From: Chara braunii
Taxonomy: Eukaryota; Streptophyta; Charophyceae; Charales; Characeae
Length of the DNA: 48,271 nt
Direction: 5' to 3'
NCBI GenBank assembly: GCA_003427395.1
Contig: BFEA01000065.1
Span: 1 to 48,271, forward strand
The notes beneath the pieces were generated by a model. That model had not been told where the DNA came from. It saw only the letters and a list, made by a program, of their open reading frames with translations, and searched no databases. This document shows positions 31,690 to 42,341 of this stretch, piece after piece (position 1 is the first letter of the stretch; each line of letters opens with the position of its first letter). Position numbers and translations under genes: made by a program.

Positions 31690-33474
31690 TGAGAGTGCCG
31701 TTCAACTTCACTCAAGGTCAGTTGAATGACTCGGACTTCCTTTCACGCCTGTGTGGACCCGCACTTTGCTTGACCTTGTTCGTTTTGAATATTCAAAAGA
31801 AAAGGTAGAGGAAAGTTGTGCAAGTCATGCATGTGAATAGAAAAGTCTAACTCGAGTATGAGATTGTATTGTTTTCTTTTGAACGTGTTTCTTTTGCGGT
31901 CTGTGTAGGTAGGTAAATGGATGCTTACAAAGGAGATTGATTATGCCTATTTGAGTATAGGATTGTATTGTTTTCTTTTGAACGTGTTTCCTTTGCGGTC
32001 TGTGTAGGTAGGTAAAGGGATGCTGACAAAGGAGATTGATTATGCCTATTTGAGATGAACGAATGTATTATCTTCTTTTTACCTTTCACTTGCCTGCTTG
32101 TCAAAAAGAACTTGTTGTTTTGAAAAAATGTTATTCAACGTGCGTCGTAGAATGGATTCTATTGAAATAAAGCAGATAAGGTCAAACGGATTTAACTTTT
32201 TCTCAAGGATTGACCCATTCTATCCCGAACGACCTTATCTACATGTACCTGTCTAAATGATTCTCATTTTCTTTATCTCTTCTGATTTCTTTTCGTCTAA
32301 GTTACCCCGGGACTTAGGAGAAATAAAAAATATATGAAAGCTACTTGCGGTGGACGCATCCACTATCTCTAGGAAGCATCTAGGGCGGGGGTTCGTTGCT
32401 TCAGGAGCTGACCCTGTTATCGACCCAGAGTGGACCGTTCTACGGGGGGTACTTGCCGATTCGGTGGAGACGGTCCGACTTCTGAGATCCGAGTCTTGTG
32501 CTCGGACGAGGAGGAGGAGTACCCCAGACCACTTCCTAGAGGAAGAGGCATGCTTCATGTCAAACAATGTCCCTGATCAAGAATCATGCGCAAGCGATTT
32601 GTCATCCAAAAAGATTGAAAATGGACGAAGACAGGTATACGCGTCGAATCTTAGATCGGCGATAGGATGGAATGAATGACTTTGGCAACGCGTCTCATCA
32701 AGTCAAAACTGAGGTTGTCCAACTACCATGTTGGCAACATAAATGTTATTTTCGATTAGCCAACTTCTTGTTGGCAGTTGTTTTGATTGTTTTCTGGTAT
32801 TCGACCGGAGGTGGCCGGATAGTTTTTTAGCTTGTGTTATTGGATGTATGAGATGATGATTTATATTTTTTTTCTTCAGGTATCTTTTCATACTAGGAAT
32901 ATTTATTCGTGTCGGCTACGGTCGATTCCTTTTGATATAATTATATGTATGGTTGCCGTAACTTTCGTTTGACTTTATGTTTAAGGGACAAGGAATAATG
33001 AAGGGTTTCACGCTTGGTTGAGACAGTTCTAGTCGACCGACGTCCGCTTCATACCTAGGAGATCAGCGCCCTGGGAGACGGACGGCGTTGGGTCCACTTG
33101 GTGTTAACCAAGCGACTCCTATACTGCAGCGAGACGAGCAAACGCCCTCGGTTGACCTACTTCTGCAATTGCGTCTAAAAGCTTTCGCACGTGGGTCAGT
33201 AGCTCGGTAGGGATACGCCCCTAAGGGTGGTGACAACCCCTTAGGGAAACAAACTTATGCCCCGCGGGAACCTGTCTTGTCGAAGGGGACCGCGAGATGT
33301 ATAACTGGCTCAGCCGGCTAGAGAGGCGAAGGAGCAATGCAACAACGTCCGTCTCGGCGGTTCGCGGAATGTTATGCGTCGTTCCCGAGTTGTCTCTTGA
33401 AGTTATGAATTTGTTTAACTCCTGCGTGACATGGCCGGGAGGACCCTCGTTTGCGCGAGGGCCGTTGCGCTCGA
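31690..33474 (+). repeat. Right LTR-like copy (sense on plus strand)
   Basis: It starts at about TGAGAGTGCC and ends ...GCGCTCGACA, so it is bounded by TG and CA. It is the inverted counterpart of 22757-22945 plus 24805-26256, and its last part matches 12053-12455 in reverse. It contains the shared hairpin (33219-33227/33238-33246) and a 99-bp internal duplication. No tRNA-complementary primer site follows 33474, and no coding region of its own element is attached, so it is most simply a solo LTR or an old rearranged copy. No 5-bp target duplication was found. Confidence 0.75.
31853..32055. repeat. 99-bp tandem duplication inside the right LTR
   Basis: GATTGTATTGTTTTCTTTTG occurs at 31862 and again at 31961. 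The two 99-base units differ at only a few positions, so this duplication is younger than the split between the left and right LTR copies. Confidence 0.9.
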
Positions 33475-33775
33475 CAGCGCGGCTTAGCAGCCGTGCGACG
33501 TTATTTTCGATAAAACAGGTATAACTTTAATGTTCCCATGTCTGCACGTTCTAGCGACTTCGACAAAAGTGAAGCATTGCCATTGACATCCGTTACTTTC
33601 GGACGCCACACACATCCGGATTAAAGCGTGAAAAATTTTAGTCTCTCAGTCATAGGTGAGGTCTGAATAAACTTTTGGCAAACATCAGTCTCATAAAGTC
33701 TTTCAATTCAACGAAAGAGTCGGACAGCGTCCGATATTTTAAGTCCTCGGCAAATACCCTTGTCAGGGTATTTGA
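33475..33775 (+). repeat. Dispersed repeat next to LTR, inverted copy of 29131-29460
   Basis: See 29131-29460. It includes CAAATACCCTTGTCAGGG and then GTATTTGATCCGACA, a sequence similar to the end of the 842-bp repeat (850-882). The similarity continues to about 33815 with copy 1 flank (CTCGGACC, GACG-rich). Confidence 0.75.
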
Positions 33776-34628
33776 TCCGACAACATTCTCGGACCCCATT
33801 GAACGACGCCCCCGTCGTTCACCATCAGAATAAAAGGTCAGTATCCTTATAAGCTTTCCATGTGAAAGCAACTAACATGAAACACAACAATTCCAACAAT
33901 CGTCTGGAACTAAACGGAACTTTTCCACCAACATACAACAATACAACAACAAAACTGGATTTAGCCTCCAGAAGCCTTCAATCAATACAACTCATATGTG
34001 GATGAAATGATACCAGATTTTGCCTATGGCAAGCCTTATCAAAACTTGGACCCAGGTCTGGCCCCTTGAAGCCTTAAATTCAGAGGAACTTTTTTAAAAT
34101 AATCCCAACATCATCCCAATGGTGGTCACTCAAAAACATAATTTAGTCTCTCAGGATGGTACTGGAAAAACTTTTGGCTAACCTTCAGAAGCCCAATTGG
34201 TTGACACGTCCATTTATCTAAAAACAAGTTAGGTTTAACCCCCGGACGGATCTTTCAAAATAATCAACTTCATGGGCTGCCCAGACAAAATCCAAATGAA
34301 CCATTCATGAAAGAAACCATTCGTCAAAATTCCACGACCAAGTTATGATCCTCATTCTAATCCACAAAAATTATCATGCCCATTACTTCTGAACCCCTTG
34401 TGAATGCTTTGAGAAGTGGTGTAATCCGTATGAGGATAACATCTTGACATCAAGCCCCGCTTCATATTCAAGTCTCACCACATTCTCTCCGATTATAGTA
34501 ATGAAACCCTACCAATCCCCTGCACATAGAGTAGGACAACCCGGCCTCATACAATCGAGATTGAAAGGTGACTATGTTTGAAACGAGGTTAGGTGATCAC
34601 TCCTTCCCTCACGACAAACAATAGTCGC
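33776..34628. other. Non-coding region next to the chromovirus remnant
   Basis: AT-rich sequence with no recognisable gene. It lies just beyond the 3' end of the integrase fragment on the minus strand, where a 3' untranslated region and LTR would be expected, but I could not identify an LTR edge. Confidence 0.45.
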
Positions 34629-35740
34629 CTACCGTTTAGTGATAGTATAGTCTCCCTTCCTTAAACTAATCTCCTCAGTCGGAGGAGGAGGAGGAAGAGG
34701 GTCTGTCAGCTGAGTAGGAGCAGATGTCTCAGCACGACGAGCACGGTCATATGCACGCCCCAACATCCGGGTGTGCTCCAAGTGCTCGAGGGACTCCCAA
34801 GTAGCCTCTTCATCAGGATAGCCCTTCCAACGCACAAGGTACTCGATGCGTGGAGGGGTATCGTCGGTAACTCCGCGAGATACGGTGTCGGAAACGACGA
34901 ACTTCTGGTGACCGTCCACCATAATAGTTGGAGGGCGCTCATAAGGACGTTCGGCGAAGCGCTCGAATGGTCTGCGATAAGGATGCAACAAGGAAACGTG
35001 GAAAACATTGTGTACGTGAGTCTGTCGAAGGTAATCAGGTAACTTCACACGGAAGCTGACTGGACTAGCGACAGTATCGGAACCGACGGCCTGAGCATGG
35101 ACCGAAGAAGTGACGCCTGAACTTGCGAAGCGTTTTCGTTTCGAGTTGCAAGTGACATGCGTCGACGAGCACATCGTCACCGACTTTGAATGAATGATCC
35201 ATTCATAATCGGCTCGTTAGTGCAACCATGCGAGTCTGGAAGTTGGCTAGACTCTCGAGTGCGTGCTTCATAATCACCGCTATGTGGGCAATCCAGTCGT
35301 CAAGCGCAGAACAACGAGTGTCTGCGCGCAACCACTATGGTCGTAGGAAGTCCGCGGGTACGAGAGGGTGGTAGCCGAGGTCGCAATAGAATGGCAACAT
35401 CCCCGTGGCTGGCGAAATAGCGTGGTTGTACGCAATCTCCACGTGGGCTAAGTGTAAGTCCCACCGTAGGTAACCCCTAATAAACTTTCGGAGGATATTC
35501 CCGAGAGTTTTATTGGTGACTGACCTCAGTCTGACCAACTGTCTGAGGGTGGTAAGACGATGAGAAGCGGAGCTGGGATCCGTACACCTCGTGTAGGCGT
35601 CGCCAGAATATGCTGGTAAAGCGCGGGTCACGGTCGGGGATGGTGCTCTGAGGTAAGCCGTGATCTCTCACGACTCGGTTGAAGACTCAGTTGAAGACGA
35701 TGTTGGTGACCTCATGAGCGCTAATGCGATAGTCACACTG
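34629..35740 (-). pseudogene. Chromovirus (Ty3/gypsy) integrase C-terminus with chromodomain
   Basis: Read on the minus strand from 35740, the sequence first gives the end of the integrase core and following region (ILRKFIRGYLRWD, then VEIAYNHAISPATGMLPF), then a C-terminal segment (HSFKVGDDVLVDA; VHNVFHVSLLHPYRR). It ends in a chromodomain (IEYLVRWKGYPDEEATWESL) followed by a Pro-rich tail to 34629. Chromodomains steer integration of chromoviruses toward marked chromatin. At least two frameshifts (near 35100 and 35530) and a stop near 35690 break the frame. The rest of pol is missing: coding similarity ends exactly where the repeat at 35741 begins, so the element was cut by a later insertion. 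It is a different lineage from the 5.4-12 kb element, which lacks a chromodomain. Confidence 0.9.
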
Positions 35741-36759
35741 TGTCGGGCGGCCGCAAACCAGTCGGCTACCCGAAATTCAGAGGATTGAGTCTTAAGTTCA
35801 GTGTCTAGGGAGGAATCAACTGGCCTTTTCATCAGAACTATCGGAAAAAAATAGGGGTCGGAAAGGGATCCATAAAATCCCCCCCATCGATTATAAAAAT
35901 TGACCCTTGAAATCAACATGATGAACACCCGCGCCTGCCGCGCCTGACGTCTATCGTTTTCGTTCGTTCTAATGTTGTTCCCGATGGGGCCGGCCGCGAA
36001 CCCGGGATATGGCGCGAGGCCTCGACGCCCTTCTTTTATGATAGGCAATCGGTGAAGAAATGAACCCTCGATTTTCGTTAATTCTAATAACCAAACTAAA
36101 ATTAACAAAAAAAGAATTAAAAATAATAAAAACGGAAAGAATAAAGGGATATTTGCTATTTATTTGAATTTCGTCGAAATTTATCCTTGATAAGATTATT
36201 CACAATTTTCATTAATCCAATTAACAGAATTAATACGGCACGAAAGAAGTAAAAATAATAAAAGAAAAGAAAATAAATGATTATTTATTATTTGATAATT
36301 TTTTAATGGGATTTATTCTTGATGGAATTTTGCCGGAAATCATTAATTTACCTTTTATCGATCGACCCACACGAATCCCCTTGATTTTCCCGGACCACCT
36401 GATTAGTACCCCCGCGATGGCCGGGTGTTATTGAGTGAGCGGGTCCGATTTTGGGTCTTGGCGGCATGATTGGTATAGTGCAGCAACTAGTTCTGCTTTG
36501 GTATCATCATGGGTCATCTCCGACATGGCACTATATTCTGTGACCGTGGTTACTGGTTCAGAGTTGGCATAGTACTGTCATTTGGACAGCATCGGTAGGG
36601 GATACTCCAGTTCGTTGTTGAGATGACCGGGATGACTGCTAGTTCGGATTGACACGGTATTGCAGGCTGGTACTTATTTTCCGGTTTGGAACTGATACGG
36701 TTCACTGCGGTTCGCAGTCATTAATTTCAGAGAAGAAACTGATTCCCAATGGAGACGGT
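35741..36759 (+). repeat. LTR-like repeat, copy A
   Basis: Starts TGTCGGGCGGCCGCAAACCA and aligns to 44941-45933 in the same orientation until GGAGACGGT; beyond that both diverge. Copy A has about 29 extra bases near 35873-35902. It includes a conserved GC-rich block (GGGGCCGGCC) and an AT-rich block near 36100-36300. The TG start and the clean cut into the chromovirus remnant point to an inserted LTR; the shared 3' limit does not end in CA, so the full LTR may be longer. Confidence 0.8.
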
Positions 36760-37260
36760 TCATTGTTGTTTGGCGGTGTTATTCCATGACACGTCATGCG
36801 GCCGGGTCCAAAGGGGTAGGTGCAATTTACTTACCTGGTGAAAATGTCGACCCTTTATCCAAGGGCACTGGTCTAGGACTACCGGGCCCAAACCTTCGGT
36901 ACCAACTGAATTGCGACTGCTGAGGGGACAATGTTCCAGGTTTGTGGGTCTAGTACTGAAAGTACGGACAGTACCAGTCCCCAGTTACGAACGGGTACAG
37001 GCCGAGGGAGACTGAAGTCTTCCCGTTCAGCCAATATAGAGGAACGGACGGAGGGAGAAGACCAATCCGGGACCGGGGCGACCGGAGGGACCACAGTGCA
37101 CGGACAGTGAACGACGGCAAGCGTAGCGAACGGCCCTGATGGACCCCGTGCTCATTCATGAGATGCTGTTGATGGCACGACAGTTATGGGGGAGCGGATA
37201 ACGTTAGCAGGATAGGTGATGTCAACTAGTGTATGTGAGGTTGACGGGAGAAGCGACCAA
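36760..37260. other. Non-coding region after repeat copy A
   Basis: No gene recognised. If copy A is a 5' LTR, its end and the primer-binding site should be near here, but no tRNA-complementary stretch was found. Confidence 0.4.
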
Positions 37261-37280
37261 GGCAGAAGACTGAATGTGCA

Positions 37281-37390
37281 GTGAGTGAGAGAGAGAGTGA
37301 CTGTGCAGTGAGTGAGAGAGAGAGTGACTGTGTAGTGAGTGAGAGAGAGACTGACCGTGCCGTCAGTGAGAGAGGGTTGCTGTCAGTGAG
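37281..37390. repeat. GTGAGTGAGAGAGAGAGTGACTGT minisatellite, about 4 units
   Basis: GTGAGTGAGAGAGAG followed by TGACTGTG-type sequence recurs at about 37282, 37310 and 37338, with a shorter copy after, in units of about 28 bases. Confidence 0.8.
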
Positions 37391-37465
37391 ACAGAGGGCG
37401 TGCGCTGTGTGTGTGAAAAAGAAAGTGTTTACCCTTATTAATTTATTTACTTATTCACTCCAAAA

Positions 37466-38190
37466 TCAAGCCCGCTAATTGGCTCGCGGGTATACTCAAA
37501 ATTGAGCCCGCTGATTGACTCTCTGTGTACACCCAAAAAATCGAACCCTCTGATTGGCTCGCTGATATATTCTGAAAATTGAGTCTGCTGATTGGCTCAC
37601 GGGTATACTGAAAATCGACTCCGCTGAATAGCTTGCTCCTACAATTAAAATCAAGTTCGTTGAATCACTTGTTGGAACTTTCAAAATTAAGGCCGCTAAT
37701 TGACTCGCAGACGTACTCAAAATCGAGCCCGCTGATTGGCTTCCTGGCTCACTGAAAATGAAGTCCACTGATTCACTTGTTGAATCTTTCGAAATCAAGT
37801 CAGCTGATTGGCTCGCTGGCATACTCAAAATCGAGCCTGTTGATTGGGTCTCCGGTACAGTAAAAAATCAAGCCTGTTAATGGACTCGCGGGCATACTCA
37901 AAATTGAGCCTGCTGATTGACTCTCATGCACTCTCAAAGATCAAGCTTGCTCTAATTGAGCCTGCTAATTGACCCACGTGTATACTCAAGATCGAGACCA
38001 CTGATTGGCTTGTAGCTAGTACATTACAAAATTGAACCCGCTGATTGGCTTGCTGACACATTCCAAAATGGAATCTCTTGATTAACGCGCTGGTATTCTC
38101 AAATCGAGGTTGTTGATTGACTTCCCGACTTGTTCAAAATCGTGCCTGCTAATTGGCTCACTGACGCATTCAAAATTGTGTCGCTGATTG
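37466..38190. repeat. Degenerate ~36-bp minisatellite (GAGCCCGCTGATTGGCTCG)
   Basis: Units of about 34-42 bases with consensus near GAGCCCGCTGATTGGCTCG and then CNGGTATACTCAAAATC recur roughly 18 times with moderate divergence. Apparent reading frames across it are translations of the repeat. Confidence 0.9.
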
Positions 38191-38264
38191 ACCCGCCGCC
38201 TCCTCTCATCCCCAAAGGGGAGGGCGTCGTCGGATGCGCACACACACACACACTTACCGAGTGC

Positions 38265-38340
<76 letters not shown>

Positions 38341-38431
38341 AACGAGAAGTGAAGACTTGACAGACCATGAGCAGCGGGAGAGAGAGAGAGAGAACAACGG
38401 AAAGTGAAGATTAGACAGGCATGAGCAGCGG

Positions 38432-38482
<51 letters not shown>
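38265..38482. repeat. Two (GA)n tracts with a duplicated linker
   Basis: GA runs at 38265-38339 (one interruption) and 38434-38482. Between them AGTGAAGA, then GACAG and ATGAGCAGCGGG occurs twice about 56 bases apart. A short CA run lies just before, at about 38240-38252. Confidence 0.95.
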
Positions 38483-38484
<2 letters not shown>

Positions 38485-38531
38485 ATGGTGGTTCTGTAAC
38501 CTTTTTNCTATGGTGGTTCTGTAACCTTTTT
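38483..38531. other. Assembly gap with overlapping ends
   Basis: A single N at 38507 separates two identical 24-base copies beginning CTATGGTGGTTCTGTAACC (38483-38506 and 38508-38531). This is what an unmerged contig overlap next to a (GA)n repeat looks like. The true genome probably has one copy, and the length of the GA tract is uncertain. Confidence 0.85.
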
Positions 38532-39960
38532 GCTAATTTTTCTTAATGAACAAATCAATTTGATTGAATTCCTCATTGCAAATGAAATTAAAAAAAAAAA
38601 AAAAGGTGTGCGTGCGACACCAGAGCGTTACGGATTGTCATGACGGTACAACTCAAACGGGCACTTTGTGTCATTGCTTTCAATGAAACACAGCGAGACA
38701 ACTATAGGATTCACGACACAAAAGAGAATACAAGAGAGAGTGGTGTCCAAGAGCACTGAGGATATACAACAGAGAAAGAGAAATGTCGCTTAGAGGCGGA
38801 CATGTTCACCGTCAGATTCGAGAGCACTAAGGGAGGAAATCCCAGAATTGTCATCAGACTTGTTACGAACTCCAAAAAATGCCCCTCAACTTGTTGACAC
38901 ATTAAGCCTTGCTCATGTGAACCATGTCCAACAAGTTGTTGGCTGTTGTTTGGGTAACGAACCTGGACATGGCTGTGCGCGAGGTTCATTCCGTATCTGT
39001 TGACACAAAAGAGGGAAGGGAAGGATAGAAAGAGTCGGGGTCCTTACGCAGCACTGTTCATGACATTGAACTGTCACAGTACAACTTGTTCAACGTTCTA
39101 CTTCATATTTTTTACTCATACTCCGCAGGTCCTAATGGGTAAAAGTGTCCGTCATCTGCATTATCAATTAGTCAATTTATTCATGCTGTACACTTCTTCA
39201 TACTTGTTTATTGGCTGGTAGTAACTTTTGGTGTGGAACGGTTCCCTACTGAGGTTTCTAGCTCGATTTAATTATTGTTTATTCCTCGATGCTTGCCCCG
39301 AAAAGTATGTAACTCACTGGGTTATCGTTGGTCTAAGTGATCCAAGCTTGATAGGCTAAGGAGGCGCATACAAGGCAAACAGATACTCTGCCGCTGGAGA
39401 ATTAGAAAGAGCTCTAATATTATAATAAATAAATAAAAAAACTGTAAAAATTATAAACACATTGAAAAATAGCCGACCCCTGATTATTTCTGCTGACTTG
39501 CTTATTTCGTATTTATTCGGAAAAAAAAAAAAAAAAAAAACTCTCTTGGCAAGGCTTCAACGGGTTTCAATCTTGGACTCATATTTAGAACTCAAGTCTG
39601 CTTTCCAGTTTTAATTATTTAAACTTCTATATATTTGATATTCATAAGGGTGTTAGACTCCACCCTTGAGTGAGGTCGTGACAGGCCAACCAAACCACAT
39701 TCCCTGTTTAGCATTGAGGACCTCTGAAGTGGGCACGGCGGGTGACAGATACCTCTGTCCCTGACTTCAGCGAACAGCAGGCGCCCCCTCCTTTGGTTTC
39801 CTCACAACTTTGGCATTGTTGCCGGGGAGGGGATTGCACCCCCTATGCCTTGGCCTTCCCCTATCAACCGGGGTGCGCTGGCTAATCAACCAGATGCAAA
39901 TTAGTTTTAGATAAGTTGATCAGTTGATTTTTTAAAAATTTATTGGATTTTGAAATTCGT
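38532..39960. other. Non-coding, with possible old primer-binding site
   Basis: A tracts at about 38588-38604 and 39521-39540. At 39807-39828, after TCACA, the plus strand reads TTTGGCATTGTTGCCGGGGA, a decayed version of the tRNA-Asp primer site at 12031-12050. It could mark the end of an old plus-strand LTR, with 39650-39805 as its last part. A tRNA-like reading of the opposite strand is the same signal seen from the other side. Confidence 0.35.
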
Positions 39961-41300
39961 TTTTTTTTTGATATCTTCTGATCCTGCACCGGGGTCAAAA
40001 TTCGTCCTCTCGTTAAGGCGAACATTTTGAGACTTTTTTTGAAAAATTATGACGTCTAGATTTTTAGATAATCAATTTTCTTTAATTTTCTAATTATTAT
40101 TCTGAAATTTCCTGTTTTTTTTTTATTATTAATTGCGGAAAATTGGAGCGAAATTCGGAGATAACCGCTTCAACCAAAGTTGTTCAGTTTGTTTTTCTCG
40201 ACGTTTTGAGATATTGGTCGGGGGAAACGGACATCGGTTGTAGAAACGACGGACTTAAATAGATAGGAAAAATAAAAGGAATTAAAGGGGAAAATTAATT
40301 GTTTTTGTAATTTTATTTAAAATAAAAGGAAAAGAAAAAAAAAAAGTAATTGGACAAGTTTTCTTTCTAAGCCTAGTGCAATCTAAAATAAAATAATTAA
40401 TGTCCATCATGGGGTTGTGGTGCGCGTGCGGTTGCGCGCAAAAACCAAACCCTAATGAACTAAAACCCTTGTTGAGAAAATTGTTCCAAGAGACAAGCTA
40501 AAGGTAATTTTTATTCTTAACTCTACAACCAGCCGACATTCGCCGACGGGAGTCGAAACCAAAGTTGGCAAGAAAATTGGTTTGAAAATTTTGAGACCTT
40601 CTGTCCTCAAAACCGTGCACCGAAACTCAAGTTACGATTTTTTATTGATTTTTTTTAATACTGATTAAAAACAAAATTATTATTTATTTATTTTACTGTA
40701 AATTGGGGCAGAAATTGCGGACGCCTACCGGAGCAAAGTCGATCAGCGTTTTTTTTCCCAAAATATTAAGATGTTTTTTCGGGAGAAACCGACATCGGAT
40801 GTGGCCGGTACACGCCCTATTAGTCCCCGTTAAATTGAATTAAATTGTCAATTTTTTTTTAATTTTTTTTTTAATACTAAAAAGGGTTAATAAAAAAATC
40901 TGATCCATTGAAAAGTTTCACTATACACCCAAGTATAATTCTGCCAAGTTTCATTGCGTGAAAACATTCGGCGGTGTACGTGCAGGCGCGCGCGAAAATG
41001 GGAACCCTAGTGGCTCGAGACCCTGCTTAGCTAATATAATTTAATTATAGGTTCACCCTTCTTTTAATTTTAACTTCAGAACCGAGCGACTTTGGCCGGT
41101 AGACATCCCGACCAAAGTTGGGCGGTTCATTTATCCAGGAGTCTTGAGACCCTTCACGAGTGAAGCCAGCGGAGAGAAACTCGGATATAACAATGTAATT
41201 GCAATTTGGTAAATGAAAATCTTTAAATGAAAATATTATTTTGTATTATAACTGAAAATTTTAGCAGTATTCGATGACGCGTGCGGGGTGTGGTTTTGTT
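39961..41300. repeat. AT-rich region with degenerate ~300-550 bp spaced motif
   Basis: Blocks combining CCAAAGTTG-like, TTTTGAGA and CGGGAGAAACCGACATCGG-like sequence recur at about 40020, 40180-40250, 40530-40640, 40720-40806 and 41090-41190, separated by AT-rich DNA. This is a very diverged repeat; no coding evidence. Confidence 0.5.
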
Positions 41301-42341
41301 CGGAAGATCCTTTTCGTAATTTAAGACCTTCCGCGCGCTTCATACCAAACTCTCATAAAAGAATAAAATATATCAAATAATTTAAAATTTTAAATATAAA
41401 ATTTCCTTAAATCCTTTAGAGTACCAAAATTAAAACTAAAACAATAAAAATAAATCAATTAAAATTCGTTTTACATTTCTGATCGGCTGATAATTTTTTT
41501 TTTTAACAACGCACAGATTAGAGAGAACTTCAAATTTCCCTCAAATAGAGCATATGCCTTCTATTTTGACATTTTTTGAAAAGACATGTAGTCTCTATTT
41601 AAACCGAGATTTCAACGCCCCTTCCTTTTCATATCAGTCTAGACTTTGTTTAGCACTGGCTAGCCGCGGCTTCGGCCCGACTCCGATCCGCAAGGGCTCG
41701 GTCGGTCTGCGAAAGGTCCGAGTTAGGCCGCCTTGACGCCTCTTTCCTAGTCCTTACTATACTTCTCTCTACTAATGTCTCTTGAGTTTTTCTCACGTGC
41801 TTATTTCTGACTATTCTGAGCCTTTCTTCTCTCATACGGCAGTCAGCGGTTAGAGGTGTTTCCCCATCCCGCCCACCCAATATAATTATAAACGCTTCAG
41901 TCCAGCTAAATTATTAGGTCCGGGGGAGGACCCGAACTGGGGCTACTTGACATATTCCCCCCCGCTAGAGATTAAGTTTAAGCAGAGAGGGAAATCAATA
42001 GGTCCGGGCTGCTGGTTTTTTTTGACGACCCTCACATTAGGACGGGGCTCTATCTCGCCGTGGTGGATGAAAGAGCATTCGGAACAGTGACAACAGATCC
42101 AGTATAATGGAGACATGAGGGAGTAGTTTATCAGAGGTTCAATCTGGATGATTGATTCGTGCTAAGTTTATTGCTCGTTAGGAGTGAAACACAGACTTAT
42201 AGTTGTAAGGATAGTTAGACGGCCCTACCCGGGCTTATTCATTAGGTCCGGGCTCCAAAGAAGCCACTTACACCAGGTATGGAGTCCGACACCATGAGAG
42301 TTCATGTAGATACGGGAAAGTATTATCCGTGGCCTGGTTGA
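41301..42341. other. Non-coding leader-like region before the plus-strand gag
   Basis: No gene. AGGTCCGGG occurs at about 41930, 42000, 42226 and 42244, and again at 44926 just before repeat copy B. A small hairpin GGTCC/GGACC is at about 41931-41946. In position this would be the leader of the gag remnant, but no LTR end or primer site was identified. Confidence 0.45.

Noticed and set aside
37496-37828. 110-residue Ser-rich protein
   Set aside because: Translation of the 36-bp minisatellite in one frame.
39780-39900. tRNA-derived SINE on the minus strand
   Set aside because: The B-box-like sequence is explained by complementarity of a decayed tRNA-Asp primer-binding site on the plus strand.
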